The position numbers and the translations under genes are program-made. A stretch of 64,000 bases of DNA, taken from assembly GCA_965199245.1 (NCBI GenBank), contig CBDAQP010000002.1, positions 302,038-366,037 on the forward strand. Direction: 5' to 3'. The notes beneath the pieces were generated by a model that was given only the letters and a program-made list of their open reading frames with translations, was not told the DNA's origin and ran no database searches. Of this stretch, positions 7,070 through 15,627 are shown in pieces. This stretch comes from Carbonatibacter sp965199245. Lineage in GTDB: Bacteria > Pseudomonadota > Alphaproteobacteria > Kiloniellales > Kiloniellaceae. Position 1 is the first letter of the stretch. The number at the start of each line of letters is the position of its first letter.

Positions 7070-8794
7070 TTATATTCCTTTATCAGCGTCGCGACGGACG
7101 CGTTCCTCTGCCGTGCTTGCGGCGCGGGCTTGTTCTTCAACCTGTTGCTGTTCTTCGAGGATTTTTCTTTCCTCGTCTGCCTTTCGGGCGGCCCCAAGAA
7201 AAGCCTCACCAAAGTTTTCCAATGTCCTCCGCTTTTCGCGCTCGGCATCAGTCAAAATATCCTGACCGGATGGCTTTTGCCCGGATCGCCGCTCGGGACT
7301 TTTTGCCTTGGCAGGGGCTGGTTTTTTCTGCTCTGTCGCCGCAGGTGTCACGGAGGAGACGGCCTTAATCCGACCAGCCTCATTGTGTTCAAAGGTACGA
7401 CTGGGCCTGACTTCGACAGTGACAGCCTTTTTTCGACCGTGTTGGTTTCCGCTTACTGATGCCAAAAGATCTTTTAATCTTTCTGTCAGCGGTGTGTAAT
7501 CTTTGACAAATTTATCGGAAAGAGACGCTAAATGACATCCCATTGTTTCAATGGAACGCTTCATTTCACTTTGCATTTGTTTGTCAAATTCAGTGAATGA
7601 TTTTTCAATGATCTCATTTGTTTCTGTGAGGGCACTCCGCAATGAATCGGCGAGATTCTTTGATTCTTTTTTAAGGAGTTCTGCTGCTTCTTTATGTTCC
7701 CTTGTTGCATCGTCCATAGTCTGTTTATTTTTATCTACAACACCTTCAATCATGTCTTTTTGTTTGCTCATCACCTCCTGTATCATTGTTAATTGTTCAG
7801 TAATCTTTTGGGAAAATTCCGTTGTGAGTTTGTATATATTATCTTCAATAACGGGGAAGGCTGCTAAAGCCTTGTCGCGTAGTCCCGCGATCGCAGCAAG
7901 ATGCTCGTTTAAAGAAATGGTTTGTTGGTCAATGATTAGAACCACCTGCTTTAGGTCCCCCATTGTTTGGGGGATTGCGTTGCATTGTTTACTAATCTCC
8001 ACAACGGCATCTTTGGTTTGGGTAATGCCGTTCCGCACTTCATCAAAATCAGCCGTTAGGCCCTCGACATGTGTTTTATACTTTTCCTGCCAGGTGAGGA
8101 GTCCGCCGACGGCTTTGTTAAGCTCTTTGAAATTTTCGCCAAATTGTTCGTTGATTTTCGTATTGAAATCCCTGATGACCTTTTCAAGGGCTTCAATCAA
8201 TGCTTTTGAATTATCCTCGGCAACCTTTTCTGAGAAGGATTTTAAATCCTTTGACAGACCATCAAGGTCGTCATGATTGGATGTTCTGAACCTTTGAATC
8301 TGTGTGATCAGACTGCTGTCATCATCCCCTGTAATGGCTTTTTTCAGGCTTTGAAATAGTTGTTCCTGTTGCGCCCGATTGGTTTTTGCCTCGCTATGAA
8401 TGTTGTTGAGAATGTCGAGAAGGTCTTTTGCTGTGACAGCCTCGTCCGTGTGATTTTGAAACTTTGGTCGTAACACGCTTTGTATGAACCTGAGCAGGAT
8501 TGATGTAACCATGCCAAAAATGCTTGTTACAAAAGAGGTCCTGAGGCCTGCAAGGAGCATCGGGATGCTCCCGTCAACATCACGAATATCAAACCCGTCA
8601 AGGCCGACATAGATACCCAAAAAGGTTCCGATGACCCCGAGTGTGACAAGGCTGTTCGGGATGAAGCGTTCCAGAGTGGACAGGTGCACTTCTTTCCTGC
8701 GAATGCGCCCGAAGAATGCGAACAAAAAAACAACAACGATGACGACAACAAAAGATGAAGTGACGGGGTCAGGCAGAGGCGAGAGATATGTCAT
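7070..8794 (-). CDS. zorA: ZorA, MotA-like channel with long cytoplasmic coiled-coil tail
   Basis: About 574 residues from the ATG at 8794. Transmembrane helices are visible near 14-29, 48-65 (SLVTLGVIGTFLGIYVGL) and 76-102 (LRTSFVTSIFGMVTSIL). A long, charged, mostly helical cytoplasmic tail follows (about 120-490), then a basic low-complexity C-terminus (KPAPAKAKSPERRSGQ) and a Glu/Gln-rich end. This MotA-like head plus long tail is the hallmark of ZorA, whose tail is thought to carry the phage-sensing signal from the motor to the nuclease. The frame stays open upstream, but that extension is proline/arginine-rich and overlaps a real gene. An ATG 24 codons upstream (8866) would add a short hydrophobic stretch but has no clear ribosome binding site. 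Confidence 0.88.
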   Translation of the reverse strand: MTYLSPLPDPVTSSFVVVIVVVFLFAFFGRIRRKEVHLSTLERFIPNSLVTLGVIGTFLGIYVGLDGFDIRDVDGSIPMLLAGLRTSFVTSIFGMVTSILLRFIQSVLRPKFQNHTDEAVTAKDLLDILNNIHSEAKTNRAQQEQLFQSLKKAITGDDDSSLITQIQRFRTSNHDDLDGLSKDLKSFSEKVAEDNSKALIEALEKVIRDFNTKINEQFGENFKELNKAVGGLLTWQEKYKTHVEGLTADFDEVRNGITQTKDAVVEISKQCNAIPQTMGDLKQVVLIIDQQTISLNEHLAAIAGLRDKALAAFPVIEDNIYKLTTEFSQKITEQLTMIQEVMSKQKDMIEGVVDKNKQTMDDATREHKEAAELLKKESKNLADSLRSALTETNEIIEKSFTEFDKQMQSEMKRSIETMGCHLASLSDKFVKDYTPLTERLKDLLASVSGNQHGRKKAVTVEVRPSRTFEHNEAGRIKAVSSVTPAATEQKKPAPAKAKSPERRSGQKPSGQDILTDAEREKRRTLENFGEAFLGAARKADEERKILEEQQQVEEQARAASTAEERVRRDADKGI

Positions 8795-8871
8795 AGTGGC
8801 TTTTTCCAACACAAAAGCGAGGAGGGATAATAAAGTCAGGTTCTTGATATGGAAACATTTTCCCATCAAAG

Positions 8872-9222
8872 TCAATGCTGTTCCGATTTGTCCCAAATCT
8901 CTTGAAGCATTGCGGTGTGGAACTGTTCTGCGGTGGAGCCTGTGGGGTGAGGGGGGCTGTGCGTCCCGATTTTTTGGAGTTGGAGGAAAAAGCCCGGGCG
9001 GGGGATGGCGGGGGGGCTTTGGCTGACGACCAGTCCAACCACTGTGGGCCAGTGTCCTTGTGCAAAGTCTTCGTCCGTGATGTCTTCGAGCAGGTCTGTC
9101 AAGCGGCGTAAGGGGGCGGGGATGGCGGCTCTGTGGGCGAGTTCCCGATAGCTGATGGTTTGTCGGTTGTGGGCGCAGTCCTGGAGGATTGTCCGGATTT
9201 TTGCCTTGAAACGTGTGGACAT
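8872..9222 (-). CDS. conserved hypothetical protein, 116 aa
   Basis: A small soluble protein starting with a basic helix, then NRQTISYRELAHRAAIP, which looks like a helix-turn-helix-type segment. The centre reads VVGLVVSQSPPAIPRPGFF. The pattern resembles short alphaproteobacterial proteins of unknown function that I recall only generically, so no function is assigned. It precedes zorA on the same strand with 77 bases between. It is more G/C-rich than the zor genes, which suggests it belongs to the host backbone next to pgk rather than to the defence cassette. It is divergent from pgk. Confidence 0.6.
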   Translation of the reverse strand: MSTRFKAKIRTILQDCAHNRQTISYRELAHRAAIPAPLRRLTDLLEDITDEDFAQGHWPTVVGLVVSQSPPAIPRPGFFLQLQKIGTHSPPHPTGSTAEQFHTAMLQEIWDKSEQH

Positions 9223-9318
9223 GGCCGGAGGGCTTTCTGAAAACTTGAATCGGGGCGCATTTCACGATACCACCGGAGGGCAGAAAAGGGGTCTGTTTTT
9301 TTGAAAGGGAAAAGTGCT

Positions 9319-10524
9319 GTGCGGACGATCGATGATCTGGAGTTGTCGGGCAAGCGGGTTTTGGTGCGGGTTGATTTTAATGTGCCAATGGTGGACGGGC
9401 GGGTTCGGGACAATAGCCGGATTGTCCGCACTGTCCCGACCATTCGCGATCTGCAAGCACGCGGGGCGACGGTTGTGTTGCTGGCCCATTTCGGGCGACC
9501 CGGGGGGGCGGTGGTTGCGGATTTGAGTTTGGCCCCGATTGCATCGGCTTTATCAGAGGCCCTGGCAGGGGAGCAGGTTTATTTTTCACCGCACACCACA
9601 GGTGCGCCTGCCGCCGCCGTGATTGAACAGGCACAAAGAGACGGCGCGGGGGTTGTGTTGCTGGAAAACCTGCGTTTTCACCCCGGAGAAGAATCCAATG
9701 ATCCTGCCTTTGCGCGCGAATTGGCAGCGTTGGGTGATTGCTATGTCAATGATGCCTTTTCCGCTGCGCACCGCGCCCATGCCTCGACCGAGGCACTGGC
9801 CCGGCTGCGTCCTGCGGCGGCGGGACGACTGATGCAAGAAGAACTGACCCATTTGGAACAGGCCCTTGGACAGCCCCGCCGTCCTGTGGCGGCCCTTGTG
9901 GGCGGGGCGAAGGTTTCGACCAAACTTGATCTGTTGGAAAACCTGGTCACGCGGGTTGATTTGCTCATCATCGGGGGGGGGATGGCAAATAGCTTCCTCA
10001 ACGCCCGGGGACTCGCGGTGGGGCGTTCGCTCTGTGAAGAGTCCCTTGCACAGACGGCGCGGACGATCCTGGCGCGGGCAGGGGAATCAGGTTGTGAGGT
10101 GCTCTTGCCGTCTGATGTGGTGGTGGCCCGGCGTTTGGCGACGGGGGTGACGGCGACAACGCTGGGGGTTGAAGCGGTTCCCGACGATCACATGATTCTG
10201 GACGCGGGGCCGCAGGCGGTGGCGGCCATCACAGCGCGTTTGTCATCTTGTCAGACCCTGGTGTGGAATGGGCCGCTGGGTTGTTTTGAAACGCCTCCCT
10301 TTGATGTCGCAACAACGGCTGTGGCGCGTTTTGCCGCCCGTCGCACCGCAGAGGGAGCCTTGTTGACTGTCGCCGGGGGCGGGGATACCGTTTCTGCTCT
10401 GTCCCATGCGGGGGTGTTGGGCGATTTTTCCTATGTTTCAACCGCAGGCGGGGCTTTTTTAGAGTGGATGGAGGGAAAAACCCTGCCCGGTGTGCAGGCT
10501 TTGCTTGCCCCGGCTCAATCCTGA
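9319..10524 (+). CDS. pgk: phosphoglycerate kinase
   Basis: Glycolytic/gluconeogenic enzyme interconverting 1,3-bisphosphoglycerate + ADP and 3-phosphoglycerate + ATP in the cytosol. The substrate-binding RVDFNVP, AHFGRP and NDAFSAAHRAHAS motifs occupy the N-domain. GGAKVSTKLDLLENL and the nucleotide-binding VWNGPLGCFE and GGGDTV motifs are in the C-domain. The length, 401 residues, is normal. I prefer the GTG at 9319, which gives the family-like N-terminus MRTIDDLELSGKRVLVR and has GAAAGGG upstream; a TTG at 9301 in the same frame is possible. The gene overlaps the 3' end of ftsY by 10 bases in convergent orientation. Confidence 0.95.
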   Translation: MRTIDDLELSGKRVLVRVDFNVPMVDGRVRDNSRIVRTVPTIRDLQARGATVVLLAHFGRPGGAVVADLSLAPIASALSEALAGEQVYFSPHTTGAPAAAVIEQAQRDGAGVVLLENLRFHPGEESNDPAFARELAALGDCYVNDAFSAAHRAHASTEALARLRPAAAGRLMQEELTHLEQALGQPRRPVAALVGGAKVSTKLDLLENLVTRVDLLIIGGGMANSFLNARGLAVGRSLCEESLAQTARTILARAGESGCEVLLPSDVVVARRLATGVTATTLGVEAVPDDHMILDAGPQAVAAITARLSSCQTLVWNGPLGCFETPPFDVATTAVARFAARRTAEGALLTVAGGGDTVSALSHAGVLGDFSYVSTAGGAFLEWMEGKTLPGVQALLAPAQS

Positions 10525-11453
10525 TCCAATCCCATCAAGGAGCGCGCAAAGTCATCGGGGTTGAAACTCCGCAGGTCGTCCGCGCCTTCACCGACGCCGA
10601 TGGCGTGGACAGGGAGATTATACTGTTCAGCGAGAGCCACCAAAACGCCTCCTTTTGCCGAACCGTCCAGTTTCGTCAGAATTAGTCCGGTGAGGTTGAC
10701 CAAATCGCCAAAGGTGCCGACCTGGGACAGGGCATTCTGTCCCGTTGTGGCATCGAGGGTCAGCAGGATGTCGTGTGGGGCCTCGGGGTCGAGTTTGCGA
10801 ATGACGCGGATCATTTTTTCCAGTTCTGCCATCAGGTCGCTTTTGTTGTGAAGCCGCCCTGCGGTGTCAATGAGCAGCAGGTCAACCGCATCGCGTTTTG
10901 CCTGTGCCAGCGCGTCATAGGCCAGGCCTGCCGCATCTGCGCCGGGGGCCTTTGCAATGACGGGACACCCCGTGCGTTCACCCCAGATTTGAAGCTGTTC
11001 AATCGCGGCAGCGCGAAAAGTATCTCCCGCCGCCAACATTACTTTGTGACCATCTGCCTGAAAACGGGTGGCGAGCTTGCCAATGGTGGTGGTTTTGCCT
11101 GTTCCATTGACTCCAACCATCAAGACGACCTGCGGGCTTTTGTCCTGTCGTCGCGCAAGTGGCTGTGCAATCGGGGCGAGAATGTCTGCAATATCTTGTG
11201 CCAGGGCCTGGCGCAGGGTGTCCGGGTCAATATCCGATTCAAAGCGTCGCTTGCCGATCTGCGCCCGTAAACGCGCGGCGGCGGCAACCCCAAGGTCAGC
11301 CGAAATGAGCAGATCCTCAAGATCCTGGAGGCTGTTTTCATCCAGTTTGCGCTTGGTCAGGAGGTCATTCAATCCGTCCCCGATTTTGTGGGAGGAGCGC
11401 GACAGCCCGCTTTTCAGGCGTGACAACCACCCCTTTTTTTCTTGCTGGCTCAT
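10515..11453 (-). CDS. ftsY: signal recognition particle receptor FtsY
   Basis: A 312-residue SRP receptor GTPase that docks ribosome-SRP complexes at the inner membrane. It has a short basic N-terminal A-domain (KKGWLSRLKSGLSRSS), the helical N-domain, then the G-domain with GVNGTGKTTTIGKLA (P-loop), DTFRAAA, DTAGRLHNK and TKLDGSAKGG. The frame is open 50 codons further upstream, but the ATG at 11453 begins just before the expected domain and no SRP homology precedes it. The acidic A-domain of gammaproteobacterial FtsY is missing, as in most alphaproteobacteria. It is downstream of mtaB on the same strand with 49 bases between. Confidence 0.95.
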   Translation of the reverse strand: MSQQEKKGWLSRLKSGLSRSSHKIGDGLNDLLTKRKLDENSLQDLEDLLISADLGVAAAARLRAQIGKRRFESDIDPDTLRQALAQDIADILAPIAQPLARRQDKSPQVVLMVGVNGTGKTTTIGKLATRFQADGHKVMLAAGDTFRAAAIEQLQIWGERTGCPVIAKAPGADAAGLAYDALAQAKRDAVDLLLIDTAGRLHNKSDLMAELEKMIRVIRKLDPEAPHDILLTLDATTGQNALSQVGTFGDLVNLTGLILTKLDGSAKGGVLVALAEQYNLPVHAIGVGEGADDLRSFNPDDFARSLMGLDQD

Positions 11454-11502
11454 AATTTTTCCGTTCCTTGGCGTGTTGTTTCTGTAAAAAAAAGATGATG
11501 TC

Positions 11503-12753
11503 TTAAAGGGTCTTTGCGGTAAGTTTGCCGTCTTCCAGGCCCGTGACCATGGCGGGGACGATAGTTCCGCGCGGGGCCGTCCCGTCAAGGCAGATGGGAG
11601 CATAGTGCCGACAGCGTCCGAAGTTGTCTTTTTCCATCAAGAGATCAACTCTGCGTCCGATCAGCCTGCGATAGAACCGTGCCTCTGCCGCCTGTCCGGC
11701 CTGGCGCAGGCGGGCCGCGCGGGTCTTACGCTCCGGCCCCGGAACCTGTGGCATTTTTGCCGCAGGTGTCCCCGGGCGGGGGGAATAGGGAAAGACATGA
11801 AGATAGGTGAGCTCAAGATCATCAACAAGGTCGAGCGAGTTTTGAAACATGGTCGTGTCTTCGGTGGGAAATCCGGCGATAATATCCGCACCAAACACCA
11901 CATCGGGGCGCAGTTTGCGGGCGCGGGCCACCATTTTTTCGACATCGCGGCGCAGGTGGCGGCGTTTCATCCGTTTGAGGATCAAATCATCCCCGGCCTG
12001 AAGCGAAATGTGCAGGTGGGGCATCAGGCGCGGTTCTGTGGCGAGCAGATGATAAAAATCATCGTCCAGTTCAACCGGATCGAGCGACGACAGCCGCAGG
12101 CGGGGGAGGTCGGGGACGAGAGCCAGAACCCGCCGGACCAGCTGGCCCAGGGTCGGCTTACCCGGTAAGTCCAGCCCGTAATCGGTAATATCCACCCCGG
12201 TCAGGACAACCTCCCGAACCCCGGTGCCGACCAGTGTGCGAATTTGGGTTGTGATGGCCCCTATGGGCACAGAGCGGTTATTCCCGCGTCCATAGGGAAT
12301 AATGCAAAAGGTACAGCGATGATTACAGCCCTGTTGAATTTGCACAAAGGCCCGGGTGTGTTCGGCGAAACTCTGAACCAGATGGGCGGCAGTTTCGCGG
12401 ACCTCCATAATATCATTGACCGCCACAGGGGCGGGGGCCAGGAAGCTTTTCGCGCGGAGTTTTTCGTCGTTGCCCAAGACATGATCGACGCCTTCCATCG
12501 CCGCAAAGCTATCGGGGTTGATTTGGGCCGCACATCCGGTGACGATGATTGTCGCGCCCGGATTGTCGCGCCGGGCCTTGCGAATGGCCTGGCGGGCCTG
12601 GCGTTCGGCCTCTGCCGTTACGGCGCAGGTGTTGAAAATAATGGTATTCTTGAGTCCGGCCTTTTGGGCATGGTCACGCATGACCTCTGACTCATAGCTG
12701 TTGAGGCGACAGCCAAAGGTGACAATCTGTGTCTGGGCTTTGTCCTCTGGCAT
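11503..12753 (-). CDS. mtaB: tRNA (t6A37) methylthiotransferase MtaB
   Basis: Radical-SAM methylthiotransferase converting t6A37 to ms2t6A37 in tRNAs reading ANN codons. The N-terminal UPF0004 domain carries the three auxiliary-cluster cysteines (TFGCRLNSYE, FNTCAVT, VTGCAAQ). The radical SAM triad is CNHRCTFC, and a C-terminal TRAM-like segment (RRVDLLMEKDNFG) follows. With 416 residues and the TFGC/RLNSYE start, it fits MtaB better than MiaB or RimO. The ATG at 12753 lies 2 bases past the dapF stop. A TTG two codons earlier is also in frame but overlaps that stop. It is probably co-transcribed as dapF-mtaB-ftsY. Confidence 0.92.
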   Translation of the reverse strand: MPEDKAQTQIVTFGCRLNSYESEVMRDHAQKAGLKNTIIFNTCAVTAEAERQARQAIRKARRDNPGATIIVTGCAAQINPDSFAAMEGVDHVLGNDEKLRAKSFLAPAPVAVNDIMEVRETAAHLVQSFAEHTRAFVQIQQGCNHRCTFCIIPYGRGNNRSVPIGAITTQIRTLVGTGVREVVLTGVDITDYGLDLPGKPTLGQLVRRVLALVPDLPRLRLSSLDPVELDDDFYHLLATEPRLMPHLHISLQAGDDLILKRMKRRHLRRDVEKMVARARKLRPDVVFGADIIAGFPTEDTTMFQNSLDLVDDLELTYLHVFPYSPRPGTPAAKMPQVPGPERKTRAARLRQAGQAAEARFYRRLIGRRVDLLMEKDNFGRCRHYAPICLDGTAPRGTIVPAMVTGLEDGKLTAKTL

Positions 12754-12755
12754 GG

Positions 12756-13586
12756 TCAAATCAGTTCACCCGTGAAGACCTCGGCAACAGGGCCGCTCAT
12801 CAGCACATGGTTATCCACGCACCATTCGATATGGAGCGGCCCCCCGTCCAGATCAACCCGCACCCTGCGCCCGCAGATACCCCGGCGTATGGCGGCAACT
12901 GCAGTGGCACAGGCCCCTGTTCCACAGGCCAGGGTTATCCCGGCCCCGCGCTCAAAGACCCGCAGGCGTAGTGTGTCGGGTGCGGTGATGCTGACCACAT
13001 TGATATTGGCCCGCTCTGGAAAAAGCGGGTGTTGTTCCAGTTCCGCGCCTAATCTGTTGAGATCAATATCCTGAACGTCGGGGACGAAAAAAATCGCGTG
13101 CGGGTTGCCCATGCTGACCGCAACAGGATTTCCGAGGGGGGGGCAACTGATCGGCAGGGCCAGCGTGTCACAGTTTCGTGACAGCGGAATATCGCGCCAA
13201 TCCAACCCCGGCGGCCCCATATCGACGCAGACAAGTCCGTTTTCCGTACGTGTGATGCGGAGCAGTCCAGCGTTGGTTTCAATCCGGGCAGTTGTGTTGC
13301 CCTGCTCGCGGAGCACAAGATCACCGACACAGCGTGTTGCATTGCCGCAGGCATCGACCTGTGACCCGTCACTGTTATATATCCGCATAAAGACATCTGC
13401 GCCGGGTATGTTTTTAGGCTGTTCGATGAGAATAAGCTGATCGCACCCCACGCCGCGCCGCCGATCTGCAAGTGCGCGCACCCGTTCCGCGCCCAGGGTC
13501 TCCGCGAACGCAGGCTGATCCCGCAGGTCAATCACGACAAAATCGTTGCCGAGTCCGTGCATTTTGCGAAACGAAAGGCGGTGCAT
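12756..13586 (-). CDS. dapF: diaminopimelate epimerase
   Basis: Converts LL- to meso-diaminopimelate for lysine and peptidoglycan synthesis, without cofactors, using two cysteines. Both active-site motifs are present: NSDGSQVDACGNATRC (first Cys) and LACGTGACA (second Cys). The N-terminus FRKMHGLGNDFVV and the central SMGNPHAIFF are diagnostic. The length of 276 residues is standard. It is the first gene of the dapF-mtaB-ftsY group and is divergent from queC, with about 160 bases between them holding the preQ1 riboswitch. Confidence 0.96.
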   Translation of the reverse strand: MHRLSFRKMHGLGNDFVVIDLRDQPAFAETLGAERVRALADRRRGVGCDQLILIEQPKNIPGADVFMRIYNSDGSQVDACGNATRCVGDLVLREQGNTTARIETNAGLLRITRTENGLVCVDMGPPGLDWRDIPLSRNCDTLALPISCPPLGNPVAVSMGNPHAIFFVPDVQDIDLNRLGAELEQHPLFPERANINVVSITAPDTLRLRVFERGAGITLACGTGACATAVAAIRRGICGRRVRVDLDGGPLHIEWCVDNHVLMSGPVAEVFTGELI

Positions 13587-13690
13587 TTTTTCTTCTCCCT
13601 ACGCCGACCCCATGCCATAGGCCGAAAATCCCGATCTGTCGAGTCATCTGCTTGAAAAAGGCAGTTCAGGTCTGTAAGAAAAGGACACGC

Positions 13691-13738
13691 GGGCCATAAA
13701 AGGCCCCCCGGTCGCGGCCTACCCGGATAAAACAAGGA
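13691..13738 (+). promoter_or_regulatory. preQ1-I riboswitch upstream of queC
   Basis: Directly before queC, stem P1 is CCGG (13708-13711) pairing with CCGG (13723-13726). It encloses a loop starting TCGC, with a cytosine (13722) just before the 3' arm. The tail ATAAAACAAGGA (13727-13738) is the A-rich strand expected to form the pseudoknot with the loop. The GGTCGC and AAAACAAGG blocks match the well-studied Thermoanaerobacter preQ1-I aptamer from memory. The tail contains AAGGA, the queC ribosome binding site, so preQ1 binding should hide it and repress translation. A separate small hairpin, GGGCC-ATAAAA-GGCCC (13691-13706), sits just upstream. Confidence 0.82.
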
Positions 13739-13746
13739 TCATGAGA

Positions 13747-14451
13747 ATGGAAAAACCTGCCAAGCCTCAAACACTCGTCGTCTGTTCGGGTGGACTTGAT
13801 TCGGTCACTTTGGCCTATCGTGTGGCCCGTGCAGGTCATCTGGCCCGCCTGCTCTCTTTTGATTATGGGCAACGCCATAAAAAGGAACTCGAGTGCGCCG
13901 CGCGTTGTGCGGATGATTTGGGTGTCAGGTATTCTGTTCTGGATATTTCCGCAGTGGGGGCTTTTTTGTCCGGGTCGGCCCTGACCGATGATATCGCTGT
14001 GCCCGATGGACACTATGCCCGGGACACGATGAAAGCCACCGTTGTTCCCAACCGCAACGCGATTATGTTGACGATTGCCTTTGGCGTTGCGGCGGCAGAT
14101 GGCCTGGATGCTGTGGCAACGGCGGTGCATGGTGGGGATCATTTCATCTATCCCGACTGTCGCCCCGGGTTTGTTCATGCCTTTGCCGCGATGCAGGATC
14201 AGGCACTGGATGACAAGATTACACTCCTGACCCCCTACCTCGACCAACCCAAAAGCGCGATTGTGGCCGAGGGCCTGAAACTGGCTGTCCCCTATGCCCA
14301 AACCTGGTCGTGTTACAAGGGCGGGGCGCGTCACTGCGGACGCTGTGGAACTTGTGTCGAGCGGCGCGAAGCCTTTGCACAGGTGCAGGCGCAAGATCCT
14401 GCACCCTGCGATGATCCCGATTTCTGGATTGATGCGGTGAGGGCGCGATAA
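13747..14451 (+). CDS. queC: 7-cyano-7-deazaguanine synthase QueC
   Basis: ATP-dependent enzyme turning 7-carboxy-7-deazaguanine plus ammonia into preQ0 in queuosine synthesis. The PP-loop CSGGLDSVTLA is near the N-terminus, VVPNRNAIMLTIA is in the middle, and a zinc site (CYKGGARHCGRCGTC) is at the C-terminal end. The ATG at 13741 is only two bases from GGA. The second ATG at 13747 has ideal spacing from AAGGA, so it is the likely start (234 residues). It is first in queCDEF and controlled by the preQ1-I riboswitch. Its stop shares one base with the queD start (TAATG). Confidence 0.95.
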   Translation: MEKPAKPQTLVVCSGGLDSVTLAYRVARAGHLARLLSFDYGQRHKKELECAARCADDLGVRYSVLDISAVGAFLSGSALTDDIAVPDGHYARDTMKATVVPNRNAIMLTIAFGVAAADGLDAVATAVHGGDHFIYPDCRPGFVHAFAAMQDQALDDKITLLTPYLDQPKSAIVAEGLKLAVPYAQTWSCYKGGARHCGRCGTCVERREAFAQVQAQDPAPCDDPDFWIDAVRAR

Positions 14452-14846
14452 TGTATCGTATTACCAAGGAATTTTCCTTTTCTGCCTCTCATCAGCTCTG
14501 CTTTGTTCCCGCAGACCATCCTTGTTCCCGTCTCCACGGACATAATTACCGCGTGGAAATTGAATTGGCGGCGCAAACCCTCACGCCCGCTGGCTTTGTT
14601 CGCGATTATCTGGAACTGTCGGCGTTGCGTGATTATATCGATGAGACACTCGACCACCGCCACCTGAACGAGGTGTTGGGGGATGAGAGTGTGACGGCGG
14701 AACAGCTGGCCCGCCATCTTTACGACTGGGCGGTGGCCCGCTGGCCTGAAACCTGCGCCCTGCGGGTCAGTGAAACGCCCAAAACCTGGGCGGAATATCG
14801 CCCGGAGTCACCCCCACAATCACCCCCAGAGTCACCCTGTGTCTAG
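14451..14846 (+). CDS. queD: 6-carboxytetrahydropterin synthase QueD
   Basis: Converts dihydroneopterin triphosphate to 6-carboxy-5,6,7,8-tetrahydropterin, the step after GTP cyclohydrolase in the queuosine pathway. The zinc-binding histidines are in FSASHQL and LHGHNY. The catalytic Cys is in DHPCSRLHGH, and the C-terminal Glu lies in TWAEYR. The length is 131 residues, slightly extended at the end by a Ser-Pro-Pro repeat (SPPQSPPESP) not needed for the fold. That repeat is encoded by short direct repeats of CACCCCCA/GAGTCACCC in the DNA. It overlaps queE. Confidence 0.94.
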   Translation: MYRITKEFSFSASHQLCFVPADHPCSRLHGHNYRVEIELAAQTLTPAGFVRDYLELSALRDYIDETLDHRHLNEVLGDESVTAEQLARHLYDWAVARWPETCALRVSETPKTWAEYRPESPPQSPPESPCV

Positions 14847-15582
14847 GCAACCGCGCTCTATTCGGGTGAATGAGATCTTTGGCCCCACCATTCAGGGCGA
14901 AGGTGTATTGATCGGTCAGCCGACAATTTTTGTCCGCACGGGGGGGTGTGATTATCGTTGTGACTGGTGTGATACGCTCCATGCTGTTGATCCGCGATTT
15001 CGCGCTGACTGGCGGCCCCTGTCGGTTGAAACCATTTTGGCAGAGATTGAACGCCTGTCGGGCGCAGAACCTGTGCTGGTGACGCTTTCCGGCGGTAATC
15101 CGGCTCTGCAACCGCTTGAACCTTTAATCCGCGCCGGACAGGCAAAGGGCTATCGCTTTGCCCTCGAAACGCAAGGTTCCGTTGCACAGGACTGGTTTGC
15201 CTTGCTCGACCATTTGACACTTAGCCCCAAACCCCCCTCATCGGGGATGGACACCGACTTTCAGCGGCTGGATGCCTGTTTTGTCGCCTCCGGGGGGATG
15301 CAGGGGGGGCGGTGTAGTCTGAAGGTTGTGATCTTCGACGATGCCGATTATCTCTATGCCCGTGCTTTGGCTCTGCGCTATCCCGCTGTGCCCTTCGTTT
15401 TGCAACCGGGCAATCACACCCCCCCTCCCTTGACAGATGCTGACCCTGCGTCGATAGACTTGGACGGGATCATGAACCGCCTGCGCTGGTTGATTGACCG
15501 TGCGCAGGCCGATCACTGGTACACTGCGCGAATCTTGCCGCAACTGCATGTCCTGATCTGGGGCAATGAACGCGGTGTATAG
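14839..15582 (+). CDS. queE: 7-carboxy-7-deazaguanine synthase QueE
   Basis: Radical-SAM enzyme rearranging 6-carboxytetrahydropterin to 7-carboxy-7-deazaguanine. The compact QueE core starts with RVNEIFGPTIQGEG and has the CDYRCDWCD cluster motif (CX3CX2C) and TLSGGNPAL. The GTG at 14839 puts the start six codons before RVNEIF and overlaps queD by 8 bases. A more distal GTG (14770) would add a His/Pro-rich stretch that only mirrors the queD repeat. The length from 14839 is 247 residues, near the family norm. It is third in the que operon. Confidence 0.93.
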   Translation: MSRQPRSIRVNEIFGPTIQGEGVLIGQPTIFVRTGGCDYRCDWCDTLHAVDPRFRADWRPLSVETILAEIERLSGAEPVLVTLSGGNPALQPLEPLIRAGQAKGYRFALETQGSVAQDWFALLDHLTLSPKPPSSGMDTDFQRLDACFVASGGMQGGRCSLKVVIFDDADYLYARALALRYPAVPFVLQPGNHTPPPLTDADPASIDLDGIMNRLRWLIDRAQADHWYTARILPQLHVLIWGNERGV

Positions 15583-15627
15583 CGGTCGCGCTGTGCGCGG
15601 AGCGAATGAAGAAGGAAGACCTCAAAG

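Noticed and set aside
8795..9265. 157-codon N-terminal extension of zorA
   Set aside because: Proline/arginine-rich composition and overlap with the more protein-like gene at 8872-9222.
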